Positions 8,319-16,170 are shown, counted from the stretch's first letter. The stretch is 64,000 nt of DNA from Janthinobacterium sp. (GCF_009923995.1 NZ_RFSK01000017.1:34549-98548); one strand, 5' to 3'. Notes: generated by a model from the letters alone, not told the origin. Numbers and translations are program-made.

Positions 8319-8894
8319 ATGACGAAGACCGCGACCATTACACGCTGCTCCTGGGCCAATCCGGCCAATCCCCGCTATCTCGATTACCACGATACGGAGT
8401 GGGGCGTACCCTGCCACGACGAGCGCCGCCTGTTCGAAATGCTGAACCTGGAAGGCGCGCAGGCGGGACTGAGCTGGGAAACCATCCTCAACAAGCGCGA
8501 CACCTACCGCGCCGCCTTTGATGGCTGGGATGCGGAGAAGATCGCCGCCTACGGTCCCGAGAAGGTGGCGCAGCTGCTGGCGGACCCCGGCATCGTGCGC
8601 AACCGCCTGAAGGTGGCGGCCGCCATCACGAATGCGCAAGCCTACCTGCGCCTGCGCGCGGAAGGCCTGACGCTCGACGGCTTCCTGTGGGCCTACGTCG
8701 ACGGCCTGCCCATCGTCAACAGCTGGCAAGCGGGCGAGTTTCCCGCGAAGACCCCCTTGTCCGACCAGTTGTCGAAAGACCTGCTCAAGCGGGGCTTCAA
8801 GTTCGTCGGCTCGACCATCATCTACGCCTACATGCAGGGCATCGGCATGGTCAACGACCACGCGCCCGCCTGCTTTTGCCGCGCGGGGCGCTGA
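8319..8894 (+). CDS. tag: DNA-3-methyladenine glycosylase I
   Basis: 191-residue base-excision repair glycosylase that removes 3-methyladenine from alkylated DNA. It has the N-terminal RCSWAN with the zinc-ligand cysteine, the YHDTEWGVPCHDERRLFEML signature, AGLSWETILNKR, and the C-terminal MVNDHAPACFC holding the histidine and cysteine zinc ligands. Length matches the family. ATG 8319 is chosen because it gives the standard N-terminus; an upstream in-frame extension is the +1-frame shadow of the MocR gene. Its stop overlaps the start of the next gene (ATGA), so the two are translationally coupled. Confidence 0.93.
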   Translation: MTKTATITRCSWANPANPRYLDYHDTEWGVPCHDERRLFEMLNLEGAQAGLSWETILNKRDTYRAAFDGWDAEKIAAYGPEKVAQLLADPGIVRNRLKVAAAITNAQAYLRLRAEGLTLDGFLWAYVDGLPIVNSWQAGEFPAKTPLSDQLSKDLLKRGFKFVGSTIIYAYMQGIGMVNDHAPACFCRAGR

Positions 8895-10525
8895 TGCGCC
8901 GCGCGCTGGTCCTGCTCGACACGGATTTCGACGGCGCCCGCTTGCATGCCGCCTGTGCCGCGCATGGCGGGCGGCGCCTGCACTACATCGCGCTGGCGCC
9001 GCGTCCCGTCGATGCCAGCCATCTGCCGGAGGAATGGCGCAGGCAATGGCCGCCCTGCGTGCCGGGCCAGCATCGCATGGTCTCGCGCGACGGCCTGGTG
9101 ACGCTCGATGTGCTGGCCGGCGATCCCGAGGCCTGCCTGGCGCAGCTGGCGGCGCGCATCGATGCCGTGCACCTGGCGTGGGTGCCAGCAGCGGTGGCGG
9201 TGCTGGCGCGGCTGATGACGGACGGCGGCCAGCTGCAGGCCGTGCATCTTGACGAGGCGCAGCGCGCGGCGCTGCAGGGAAACGGCTTTGTCTTCGACGA
9301 GAGCCGCCTGCGCGCCACGTTCTATGCGCGGCGGGGAGAGCACGTGGCCGTGGCGGCGCCCGAGCGGCGCGCCATCGTCATCGGCGCGGGCGTGGCCGGC
9401 GCGGCCGCCTGCGAACGGCTGGCCGCGCGCGGCTGGAAGGTGACCCTGATCGAACGCCACGCGCAAGCGGCCAGCGAGGCGTCCGGCAACCTGGCCGGCA
9501 TCTTCATGCCGCAGCTGTCGAAGGACGACAATATCGCCACGCGCCTGGTGCGCGCCGCGTATCTGTATTCGCTGCGTTACTGGACGGACCTGGGCGGCAT
9601 CGGCGCCGCCTTCGAGGGCGCGCAGTGCGGCGTGCTGCAGCTGGCGCGCGATGGCGCGCATGCGCAGGTGCAGCGGCAGATCGCCGCCAGCGGCATGTAT
9701 CCCCCTGAATTCGCCCGCTGGCTGGAAGCGCCAGAGGCGGCCGCCATGCTGGGCGCGCCGGCACCCGACGGCGCCTGGTGGTTCGGGCAGGGCGGCTGGG
9801 CGCGTCCGTCCTCCGTCTGCGCGGCCATGCTGGACGCCTGCGGCGCCCTGCTGACGCGGTGCTTTTCCAGCAGTGCGCTGGGCCTCGAACGTGTGGCGGA
9901 CGAATGGCGGGTGCGCGATGCGCAAGGCAGCCTGATTGCGGCCGCGCCCACGGTGATTCTGGCCGCCGGCACGGGCGCCGTGCAGTTCGGGCAGGCGGCC
10001 GGCCTGCCGCTCGACGCCGTACGGGGACAGGTCACGCACCTGGCCGAAGGCAGCCTGCCATCGCTGCCCTTCGTCGTCTGCCGCGAAGCCTACATGACGC
10101 CGGCGCACGGGGGCATCGTCTGCGTGGGCGCCAGCTATGATGCGGACGCGGATGCCAGCGTGCGCGCAGCGAGCCAGCACGACAACATCGGCAAGGTCGC
10201 CGCCATCCTCGGCGTGGCCCCGTTCGAGGCGCCGCTGGCCGGGCGCACGGGCTTTCGCTGTGTGGCACCGGACCGCCTGCCGCTGGCGGGCGCCTTGCCC
10301 GACCCCGGCGTGCCGGGGCGCTGCGAGCGCCTGCGCGACGTGCCCCGCTGGCCCGGCCTGCATGGCTTGCTCGGCTACGCCTCGCGCGGCCTGATCTGGG
10401 CGCCGTTGGCGGCCGAGCTGCTGGCCTGCCAGCTGGAGGGCGAGCCGCTGCCGCTGGAACGCCAGCTGGCCGAGGCGCTCGATCCTGCCCGTTTTTTGTT
10501 GCGCGAGCGCCGTAGGGCTTCCTGA
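8894..10525 (+). CDS. mnmC: MnmC-like FAD-dependent oxidoreductase with degenerate methyltransferase half
   Basis: 543 residues. From about residue 155 it is a DAO-fold FAD oxidoreductase of the MnmC2 type: Rossmann motif IVIGAGVAGAAACERLA, the SGNLAGIFMPQLSKDDN segment, and C-terminal GRTGFRCVAPDRLPLAGALPD. MnmC2 oxidatively removes the carboxymethyl group of cmnm5(s2)U34 in tRNA. The first 150 residues align in order with MnmC1 methyltransferase (LHYIALAPRPVDASHLP, WPPCVPGQHRM, RDGLVTLDVLAGD) but lack the glycine-rich SAM loop and the usual DGFAP motif, so methylation by this protein is unlikely. ATG 8894 overlaps the tag stop codon. Confidence 0.8.
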   Translation: MRRALVLLDTDFDGARLHAACAAHGGRRLHYIALAPRPVDASHLPEEWRRQWPPCVPGQHRMVSRDGLVTLDVLAGDPEACLAQLAARIDAVHLAWVPAAVAVLARLMTDGGQLQAVHLDEAQRAALQGNGFVFDESRLRATFYARRGEHVAVAAPERRAIVIGAGVAGAAACERLAARGWKVTLIERHAQAASEASGNLAGIFMPQLSKDDNIATRLVRAAYLYSLRYWTDLGGIGAAFEGAQCGVLQLARDGAHAQVQRQIAASGMYPPEFARWLEAPEAAAMLGAPAPDGAWWFGQGGWARPSSVCAAMLDACGALLTRCFSSSALGLERVADEWRVRDAQGSLIAAAPTVILAAGTGAVQFGQAAGLPLDAVRGQVTHLAEGSLPSLPFVVCREAYMTPAHGGIVCVGASYDADADASVRAASQHDNIGKVAAILGVAPFEAPLAGRTGFRCVAPDRLPLAGALPDPGVPGRCERLRDVPRWPGLHGLLGYASRGLIWAPLAAELLACQLEGEPLPLERQLAEALDPARFLLRERRRAS

Positions 10526-10546
10526 TTGCACCCAGAAGCGAGCTCC

Positions 10547-10612
10547 GGGGTCGGACCCTGTGGGGGAATATGCCGCAATGGGGCATATTCCGATTCCGAA
10601 GGAACTGACCCC
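10547..10612. repeat. 66-bp palindromic intergenic repeat, copy 1
   Basis: Outer arms GGGGTC (10547-10552) and GACCCC (10607-10612), with an inner hairpin GGAATATGCC (10565-10574) / GGCATATTCC (10582-10591). It lies between mnmC and the rhodanese gene. A related copy sits at 20987-21051 and a shorter one at 57356-57382. It may also act as a transcription terminator. Confidence 0.75.
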
Positions 10613-10645
10613 ATATACGTTTTTCAGCTTTCCAAACTCTTTTTA

Positions 10646-10657
10646 ATTTGTTTTCCG
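10646..10657 (+). promoter_or_regulatory. Shared 12-base motif upstream of the rhodanese gene
   Basis: The sequence ATTTGTTTTCCG, followed by an AT-rich stretch containing CATAA, lies 65 bases before the rhodanese start. The identical 12-mer occurs 36 bases before the encapsulin shell start (12514-12525), also followed by a CATA-containing stretch. A shared operator or promoter element for the two transcription starts of the sulfur locus is inferred. Confidence 0.5.
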
Positions 10658-10722
10658 AACAACATAAGTTCGCTACAGTGGACGCGTGCTTGTCTTTGAT
10701 GACGGAATAAAGAGGTGGAACG

Positions 10723-11220
10723 ATGGCTGCTGCAGAACTGATTTTCGATCCCCGCGCCGCGCACGGCGAGGCGGCGTTTGACGAAGTGCTCAATCTCGCG
10801 CGCACCCAGGCGCAGGCGCAGGGCTTGCCGTATGCGGGCATCGTCAGCGCGCAGGATGCGTGGCAGCTGGTGCAGGCCGGCAAAGCCGTGCTGGTCGACG
10901 TGCGCACCAATGAAGAACGCACTTTCGTCGGCTACGTGCCCGCCTCGCTGCATGTGGCGTGGGCGACTGGCACGGCCATGAACCGCAATCCGCGCTTCAC
11001 GCGCGAGCTGGAAGCGAAGGCGGGCGGCAAGGAGGCCGTGGTGCTGCTGCTGTGCCGCAGCGGCAAGCGTTCGGCGCTGGCGGCCGAAGCGGCGGCCAAG
11101 GCAGGTTTTTCCAGCGTCTTCAATATCGCACAAGGCTTCGAGGGCGACCTTGACGCACATCAGCAGCGCGGCCACAGCGGTGGCTGGCGCTGGCATGCGC
11201 TGCCCTGGCTGCAAGACTAA
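10723..11220 (+). CDS. Rhodanese-domain sulfurtransferase of the encapsulin sulfur locus
   Basis: 165-residue single-domain rhodanese that would carry sulfane sulfur as a cysteine persulfide. The active-site loop is CRSGKRS with the catalytic cysteine at residue 111; the domain opens with VSAQDAWQLVQAGKAVLVDVRTNEE. The first 40 residues are an extra helical extension (AHGEAAFDEVLNLARTQAQA). There is no signal peptide, so it is cytoplasmic. A good site (AGAGGTGGA) precedes ATG 10723. It starts the cluster rhodanese - serine acetyltransferase - XRE - encapsulin - cysteine desulfurase, and the downstream gene begins 19 bases after its stop. In that context it probably accepts or delivers sulfur handled by the desulfurase. 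Confidence 0.88.
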   Translation: MAAAELIFDPRAAHGEAAFDEVLNLARTQAQAQGLPYAGIVSAQDAWQLVQAGKAVLVDVRTNEERTFVGYVPASLHVAWATGTAMNRNPRFTRELEAKAGGKEAVVLLLCRSGKRSALAAEAAAKAGFSSVFNIAQGFEGDLDAHQQRGHSGGWRWHALPWLQD

Positions 11221-11239
11221 TCCACCCCTCAGGACCACC

Positions 11240-12226
11240 ATGAACCAGCGTGCCTTGCCTCCCGCCTCCCTCGCCGCGCAGCCGCAATGGGAGCTGCGCC
11301 AGATCGTCGATGAATTGCGCGCCGTGCGCGAACGCTGGCGCGACGGCTTATTGCGCCACCAGGAGTGCGGTGCGCGCGAATTCCCCTCGCGCCAGCACCT
11401 GCGCGACATCGTCACCGCCCTGTGCGCGGCGCTGTTTCCCATGCGTCTGGGGCCGCTCGACCTGCAGCAGGAGAGCGAGGATTTCTTTGTCGGCCACACG
11501 CTCGACACGACCTTGACGGGCTTGCACGAACAGGTGCGGCGCGAACTCAGTTACCACGCGCGCCAGCATGGCTTGCAGCAGACGGTGTCCATCGAACAGC
11601 AGGCGCTGGCCATCGTGCAGCGCTTTGCCCGCGCGCTGCCGCGCATCCGCGCCCAGCTCGACACGGACGTGGCGGCCGCCTTCCATGGCGACCCGGCCGC
11701 GCACAGTGTCGATGAGGTGCTGCTGTGCTATCCGGGCATCCTGGCCATCATCCATTACCGCCTGGCGCACACCCTGTATGCGCTGGGTGCGCCGCTGGTG
11801 GCGCGCATCATCGCCGAAGTGGCCCATTCGCAGACGGGCATCGACATCCACCCGGGCGCCGTCATCGGCAGCAGTTTCTTCATCGACCACGGCACGGGCG
11901 TGGTGATCGGCGAGACGGCCATCATCGGCGAACGGGTGCGCATCTACCAGGCCGTCACCCTGGGCGCCAAGCGCTTTCCCGCCGGCGAGGACGGCGTACT
12001 GAAAAAGGGACTGGCACGCCACCCCATCGTGCAGGACGACGTGGTCATCTACGCGGGCGCCACGATACTGGGCAGGGTGACCATCGGCCAGGGCTCCGTC
12101 ATCGGCGGCAATGTCTGGCTGACCCGTAACGTGGCCCCCGGCAGCAACATCACGCAAGCCCACAACCAGCAGGAGGCGCCAGAATTGCAGCCGCCCTTGC
12201 ATCCCGCTTTTGCCCACCACCCATGA
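11240..12226 (+). CDS. epsC: Serine O-acetyltransferase, EpsC type
   Basis: 328-residue enzyme making O-acetylserine from serine and acetyl-CoA, the committed step of cysteine synthesis. The C-terminal left-handed beta-helix shows hexapeptide repeats with the catalytic region GIDIHPGAVIGSSFFIDHG, then TGVVIGETAIIGERVRIYQ and GATILGRVTIGQGSVIGGN. The alpha-helical N-terminal half is longer than in E. coli CysE and matches the EpsC subgroup. The start at 11240 follows a CAGGAC site. Genes of this type recur next to family 2A encapsulins, and here it sits between the rhodanese and the regulator/shell genes, linking cysteine supply to the compartment. Confidence 0.92.
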   Translation: MNQRALPPASLAAQPQWELRQIVDELRAVRERWRDGLLRHQECGAREFPSRQHLRDIVTALCAALFPMRLGPLDLQQESEDFFVGHTLDTTLTGLHEQVRRELSYHARQHGLQQTVSIEQQALAIVQRFARALPRIRAQLDTDVAAAFHGDPAAHSVDEVLLCYPGILAIIHYRLAHTLYALGAPLVARIIAEVAHSQTGIDIHPGAVIGSSFFIDHGTGVVIGETAIIGERVRIYQAVTLGAKRFPAGEDGVLKKGLARHPIVQDDVVIYAGATILGRVTIGQGSVIGGNVWLTRNVAPGSNITQAHNQQEAPELQPPLHPAFAHHP

Positions 12227-12233
12227 GGACAGC

Positions 12234-12458
12234 ATGTTGATCAAACAGTTTGGACTGGCCGTGCGCCAGTTGCGCGAAGGGCATGGCTGGTCGCAGGAGC
12301 GGCTGGCCGAAGCGGCCGACCTGAACCGCTCCTTCATCGGCGAAATCGAACGGGGCGCCGCCACGCCGTCGCTGCTGACGGTGGAAAAGCTGGCCGGCGC
12401 GCTGGGCATCGGCCTGGCGGGCCTGATGGCCCGCTGCGAACCGGAACTGGTGGATTAA
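12234..12458 (+). CDS. Small XRE-family helix-turn-helix regulator
   Basis: 74-residue protein that is almost only an HTH domain: VRQLREGHGWSQERLAEAAD, then LNRSFIGEIERGAATPSL and LTVEKLAGALGI. No ligand-binding domain is attached. It starts seven bases after the acetyltransferase stop and precedes the encapsulin by about 100 bases, so it is probably co-transcribed with the acetyltransferase. It is the obvious candidate local regulator, perhaps acting at the motif shared by the rhodanese and encapsulin promoters; that link is inferred. ATG 12234 follows GAGGAC. Confidence 0.85.
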   Translation: MLIKQFGLAVRQLREGHGWSQERLAEAADLNRSFIGEIERGAATPSLLTVEKLAGALGIGLAGLMARCEPELVD

Positions 12459-12513
12459 TGCGGGCCTGGTGGCGATAGCATGTTGAGCAAATGAGAGGGG
12501 CGCCCGATACTTT

Positions 12514-12525
12514 ATTTGTTTTCCG
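12514..12525 (+). promoter_or_regulatory. Shared 12-base motif upstream of the encapsulin gene
   Basis: Second copy of ATTTGTTTTCCG, 36 bases before the encapsulin start, in an AT-rich island (12508-12551) that stands out in the GC-rich surroundings. This implies a separate promoter for the shell and cargo genes, distinct from the one before the rhodanese gene. Confidence 0.5.
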
Positions 12526-12561
12526 GATAAGCATATTCACTTTTCTCATTAGGAGTCGTCG

Positions 12562-13494
12562 ATGGCCGAAGCAACCCCCGATAGCCAGTTTGCGCTGGGC
12601 GATAACGCCGCGCGCCAGCTGGCCAATGCCAGCAAGAGCGTTCCCCAGCTGTCCACCATCACGCCGCGCTGGCTGGTGCACCTGCTGCAATGGCTGCCCG
12701 TGGAAGCGGGTATCTACCGCCTCAACCGCGTAAAAAATCCCAAGGACGTGCGCGTGGCCTGCTCGCAGCGCGACGAATCGGAACTGCCGCAAACCTTCGT
12801 CGACTACGACGAGCAGCCGCGCGAGTATTTTCTCAATGCCGTCAGCACGGTGCTCGACGTGCACACGCGCGTGTCGGACCTGTACAGCAGCCCGCACGAC
12901 CAGATCAAGGAGCAGCTGCGCCTGACCATCGAGACGATCAAGGAGCGCCAGGAAAGCGAATTGATCAACAATCCCGATTACGGCCTGCTGGCCAGCGTGC
13001 ACGACGACCAGCGCATCTTCACCCTGACGGGCGCGCCCACGCCGGACGACCTCGACGAACTGCTGACGAAGGTATGGAAGGAGCCGGGCTTCTTCCTCGC
13101 CCACCCGCTGGCCATCGCCGCCTTTGGCCGCGAATGCACGCGCCGCGGCGTGCCGCCGCCCACCGTCAGCCTGTTCGGTTCCCAGTTCCTCACGTGGCGC
13201 GGCGTGCCGCTGGTGCCATCCGATAAGCTGCCCATCGAGGACGGCAAGACGAAGATCATTTTGCTGCGCGCGGGCGAACAGCGCCAGGGCGTGATCGGCC
13301 TGTTCCAGCCCGGCCTGGCGGGCGAGCAAAGCCCGGGCCTGTCCGTGCGCTTCATGGGCATCAACCGCCACGCGATTTCGTCCTACCTGATTTCGCTGTA
13401 TTGCTCGCTGGCCGTGCTGACCGACGATGCGCTGGCCGTACTGGAAGACGTGGAGATCGGTAAATACCATGACTACCCAGACACCTACAAGTGA
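12562..13494 (+). CDS. Family 2A encapsulin shell protein (SrpI-type)
   Basis: 310-residue shell protein with the HK97 phage capsid fold that self-assembles into a protein nanocompartment. Recognisable family 2A segments are the N-terminal arm (LGDNAARQLANASKSVPQL, ITPRWLVHLLQWLPVEAGIYRLNRV), the E-loop/A-domain region QERQESELINNPDYGLL-like (here KERQESELINNPDYG), PEDDLDELL-like (TPDDLDELLTKVWKEPGFF) and the C-terminal RFMGINRHAISSYLISLYCSLAVL. No cAMP-binding insertion is present, which separates it from family 2B. An AGGAG site precedes ATG 12562. Its last 26 bases overlap the cargo desulfurase start. Family 2A shells were first noted as sulfate-starvation-induced SrpI and enclose cysteine desulfurase. 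Identification is by recall of the family, without a search. Confidence 0.9.
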   Translation: MAEATPDSQFALGDNAARQLANASKSVPQLSTITPRWLVHLLQWLPVEAGIYRLNRVKNPKDVRVACSQRDESELPQTFVDYDEQPREYFLNAVSTVLDVHTRVSDLYSSPHDQIKEQLRLTIETIKERQESELINNPDYGLLASVHDDQRIFTLTGAPTPDDLDELLTKVWKEPGFFLAHPLAIAAFGRECTRRGVPPPTVSLFGSQFLTWRGVPLVPSDKLPIEDGKTKIILLRAGEQRQGVIGLFQPGLAGEQSPGLSVRFMGINRHAISSYLISLYCSLAVLTDDALAVLEDVEIGKYHDYPDTYK

Positions 13495-15268
13495 TGGCGC
13501 GGCGGCCTTGCCCGCCGTCCCGTTTTTGCCCGATGAAGCGACCCTGAACCGCCTGGCGGGCGAATTCTTTGCCCGTTTTCCGGGCTTGGACAAGTCGCCC
13601 AGTCTTGGCGGCTCGGGCAGCGTGCTCGATGCGGCGCCCCGCTATGCGAACCGCCCGCCGCCGCAGCCAGGTCCTGCGTTCGCCGCCATCGCTCCCGGCG
13701 TGGCGACGGCGCAGGTGCCGCCCGTGACGGCGCCGCTGGAAGCGCCGGTTGCGCCGGCGCCCGCGTTCGTGCCGACGCCGCGCTTGTCGGCGATCAATGC
13801 ACCCGCAGCGCCATCGCCGTATTATTTTCTGGGTGGCGCGCATGGTTATCCCGCGTCGGGCAATGGCCTTGATGGTCTGGCGCGGCAGGGGCTGGGGCAG
13901 GCCGCGCCCGATGATCTGCGGGGCCTGTTTGCCACGCCGCGGCAGGCGCCCGCGCGCCAGCTGCCCGTGGCGCCATCCGGCGGCCCGCCCGCGTTCTATT
14001 TCCAGACCGAGCTGCCGGCGCAGCAGCAAGGGCATGGGCAGGCGCCGGCGCCATTCGACGTGCATGCCGTGCGGCGCGATTTTCCCGTGCTGGCCGAACG
14101 GGTCAACGGCAAGCCGCTGGCCTGGTTCGACAATGCGGCCACCACGCACAAGCCGCAGTCGGTGATCGACCGGGTGTCGTATTTCTACGCGCACGAGAAT
14201 TCGAACATCCACCGCGCCGCGCATGCGCTGGCGGCGCGCGCCAGCGATGCGTACGAGGCTGCGCGCGCCAAGGTGGCGCATTTTCTGGGCGCCGCCTCGG
14301 CCAATGAAATCATTTTCGTGCGCGGCGCCACGGAAGGCATCAATCTGATCGCCAATACCTTCGGGCGCAAATACATAGGCAGCGGCGACGAAATCATCGT
14401 CTCGCAGCTGGAGCACCACGCCAATATCGTGCCGTGGCAGCAACTGGCGGCGGAGAAGGGCGCGACACTGCGCGTCATCCCCGTCGACGACAGCGGGCAG
14501 ATACTGCTCGATGAATTCCGCAAGCTGCTCAACGGGCGCACGAAACTGGTGTCCGTGACGCAGGTGTCGAATGCACTGGGCACGGTGACGCCCGTGGCGC
14601 AGATCATCGCGCTGGCGCATGCGGCCGGCGTGCGCGTGCTGGTCGACGGCGCGCAGGCCGTGTCGCACCTGCGCGTGGACGTGCAGGCGCTGGGCGCCGA
14701 TTTCTACGTGTTTTCGGGGCATAAAGTGTTCGGCCCGACGGGCATCGGCGCCGTGTACGGCAAGGCGGACTTGCTGGAGCAGCTGCCGCCCTGGCAGGGC
14801 GGCGGCAACATGATCGCCGACGTGACGTTCGAGCGCACCGTCTACCAGGGCGTGCCGAACCGCTTCGAGGCGGGCACGGGCAATATCGCGGACGCCGTGG
14901 GCCTGGGCGCAGCCATCGATTACGTGCAACGCATCGGCCTGGACAACATCGCCGCCTACGAGCACGCGCTGCTGGACTACGCCACGCATCACTTGCAGGC
15001 CATTCCCGGCGTGCGCCTGATCGGCACGGCGCCGGACAAGGCCAGCGTGGCCTCGTTCGTGCTGGCCGGCTACGCGCCGGCGGAAGTGGGGCAGGCCCTG
15101 AACGAAGAGGGTATCGCCGTGCGCTCCGGCCACCACTGCGCCCAGCCTATCCTGCGCCGCTTCGGCGTGGAAGCGACCGTGCGGCCCTCGTTCGCCTTCT
15201 ACAACACCTACGAGGAGATCGACCGCATGATCGCCGTGGTGCGCCGCCTGGCGGCTGCCCGTCGCTGA
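13469..15268 (+). CDS. Encapsulin cargo cysteine desulfurase (SufS-type) with disordered N-terminal arm
   Basis: 599 residues in two parts. Residues 1 to about 195 are proline/alanine-rich and low in complexity, with three short conserved-looking motifs: LNRLAGEFFARFPG (26-39), SPYYFLGG (116-123) and PAFYFQTELP (174-183). This arm is the expected shell-targeting region of family 2A cargo. From about residue 196 it is a group II (SufS-like) PLP cysteine desulfurase: WFDNAATTHKPQ, SQLEHHANIVPWQ, FSGHKVFGPTG with PLP lysine 419, and SGHHCAQP with catalytic cysteine 557. It removes sulfur from cysteine as a persulfide, giving alanine. ATG 13469 lies inside the shell gene (26-base overlap), indicating translational coupling of shell and cargo. 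Confidence 0.93.
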   Translation: MTTQTPTSDGAAALPAVPFLPDEATLNRLAGEFFARFPGLDKSPSLGGSGSVLDAAPRYANRPPPQPGPAFAAIAPGVATAQVPPVTAPLEAPVAPAPAFVPTPRLSAINAPAAPSPYYFLGGAHGYPASGNGLDGLARQGLGQAAPDDLRGLFATPRQAPARQLPVAPSGGPPAFYFQTELPAQQQGHGQAPAPFDVHAVRRDFPVLAERVNGKPLAWFDNAATTHKPQSVIDRVSYFYAHENSNIHRAAHALAARASDAYEAARAKVAHFLGAASANEIIFVRGATEGINLIANTFGRKYIGSGDEIIVSQLEHHANIVPWQQLAAEKGATLRVIPVDDSGQILLDEFRKLLNGRTKLVSVTQVSNALGTVTPVAQIIALAHAAGVRVLVDGAQAVSHLRVDVQALGADFYVFSGHKVFGPTGIGAVYGKADLLEQLPPWQGGGNMIADVTFERTVYQGVPNRFEAGTGNIADAVGLGAAIDYVQRIGLDNIAAYEHALLDYATHHLQAIPGVRLIGTAPDKASVASFVLAGYAPAEVGQALNEEGIAVRSGHHCAQPILRRFGVEATVRPSFAFYNTYEEIDRMIAVVRRLAAARR

Positions 15269-15439
15269 CGCTGTTGCTTCACCGTCCGATGCCGTCCCTG
15301 CGCCAGCGGGGGCGGCATTGTTGCGTCATGTCACGGACTTTGCGCGCGGCTGGCTGGCGCCCGCGGGCGGGCGGTATAATTTATCCTTGGCAATATTTGA
15401 GCCGCGGCGCCGTGCCGCCGGCGCCCGAGGAGATATCCG

Positions 15440-16159
15440 GTGGAAGATCAACACAGCTCGCCCGAGCTTTTCCTGTTCCTGGCGTCGACCGTGCACGACA
15501 TGAAAAATTCGATCAGCGTTGTCAGCGGCACGCTGGAGTCGCTGCTGGCGGCCGAGCAGGCGAAAGCGTCCCCGCAGGCGGACCCCGCCTACCTGCAGAT
15601 GGCGCAGATGCTGTACCAGACCAAGCGCCTCAACGATAACCTGATCCAGCTGCTGGCCCTGTACAAGGAAGTGGGCAAGCCCGGCTACCCCTTCGACGTG
15701 CAGCCGCAGCTGGTGGGCCAGGTGATCGACCAGGTGGTGGACCAGGAAAAGATCCTGCTGGCGTCGAAAGGCATCCGCCTGGAGACGGCCTGCCCGCCGG
15801 ACCTGATCTGGACCCTGGACGAAGACCTTGTCATCGGCGTGCTGGCGCATGCCATCAACAACGCCATCCGCTACACGCGCGACACGATCCGCCTGTCCGT
15901 GCGCGAGGCCGGCGGCCTGCTGGAGCTGCGCGTGGAAGACAATGGCGAAGGCTATACGCAAGCCTTGCTCGACGCGGGCAGCGCGGCCATGGACGGCATG
16001 GCCGCCGGCGTGAACTTTTCCACCAACAGCACGGGCCTGGGCCTGTATTTTTCCAGCGAAGTGGCGAAGATGCACAAGCACCGGGGGCAGGGCGGCAGCA
16101 TCGCCCTGGAAAACGGCGGCGCCCTGGGCGGCGGCTGCTTCATCCTGCGCCTGCCCTGA
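15440..16159 (+). CDS. Soluble sensor histidine kinase (short, no sensor domain)
   Basis: 239-residue kinase without membrane segments. The phosphoacceptor region is FLASTVHDMKNSISVVSGTL, and the ATPase domain shows an N-box (HAINNAIRYT), VEDNGEGY and NSTGLGLYFSSEVAKMH. There is no recognisable input domain, so it must be controlled by a partner or a small N-terminal segment. It starts with GTG, eight bases after CGAGGAG. A TATAAT at 15375-15380 could be the -10 box. It ends 11 bases before a response regulator with TPR repeats, with which it forms a two-component pair. Confidence 0.85.
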   Translation: MEDQHSSPELFLFLASTVHDMKNSISVVSGTLESLLAAEQAKASPQADPAYLQMAQMLYQTKRLNDNLIQLLALYKEVGKPGYPFDVQPQLVGQVIDQVVDQEKILLASKGIRLETACPPDLIWTLDEDLVIGVLAHAINNAIRYTRDTIRLSVREAGGLLELRVEDNGEGYTQALLDAGSAAMDGMAAGVNFSTNSTGLGLYFSSEVAKMHKHRGQGGSIALENGGALGGGCFILRLP

Positions 16160-16170
16160 ACGAGGACACC

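Noticed and set aside
12491..12733. 80-codon plus-strand frame across the encapsulin promoter
   Set aside because: Out of frame with the shell gene and running through the AT-rich promoter island; no family features.
13361..15136. 591-codon minus-strand frame opposite the cysteine desulfurase
   Set aside because: Low-complexity Arg/His-rich antisense shadow; the plus strand encodes a desulfurase with PLP lysine and catalytic cysteine.
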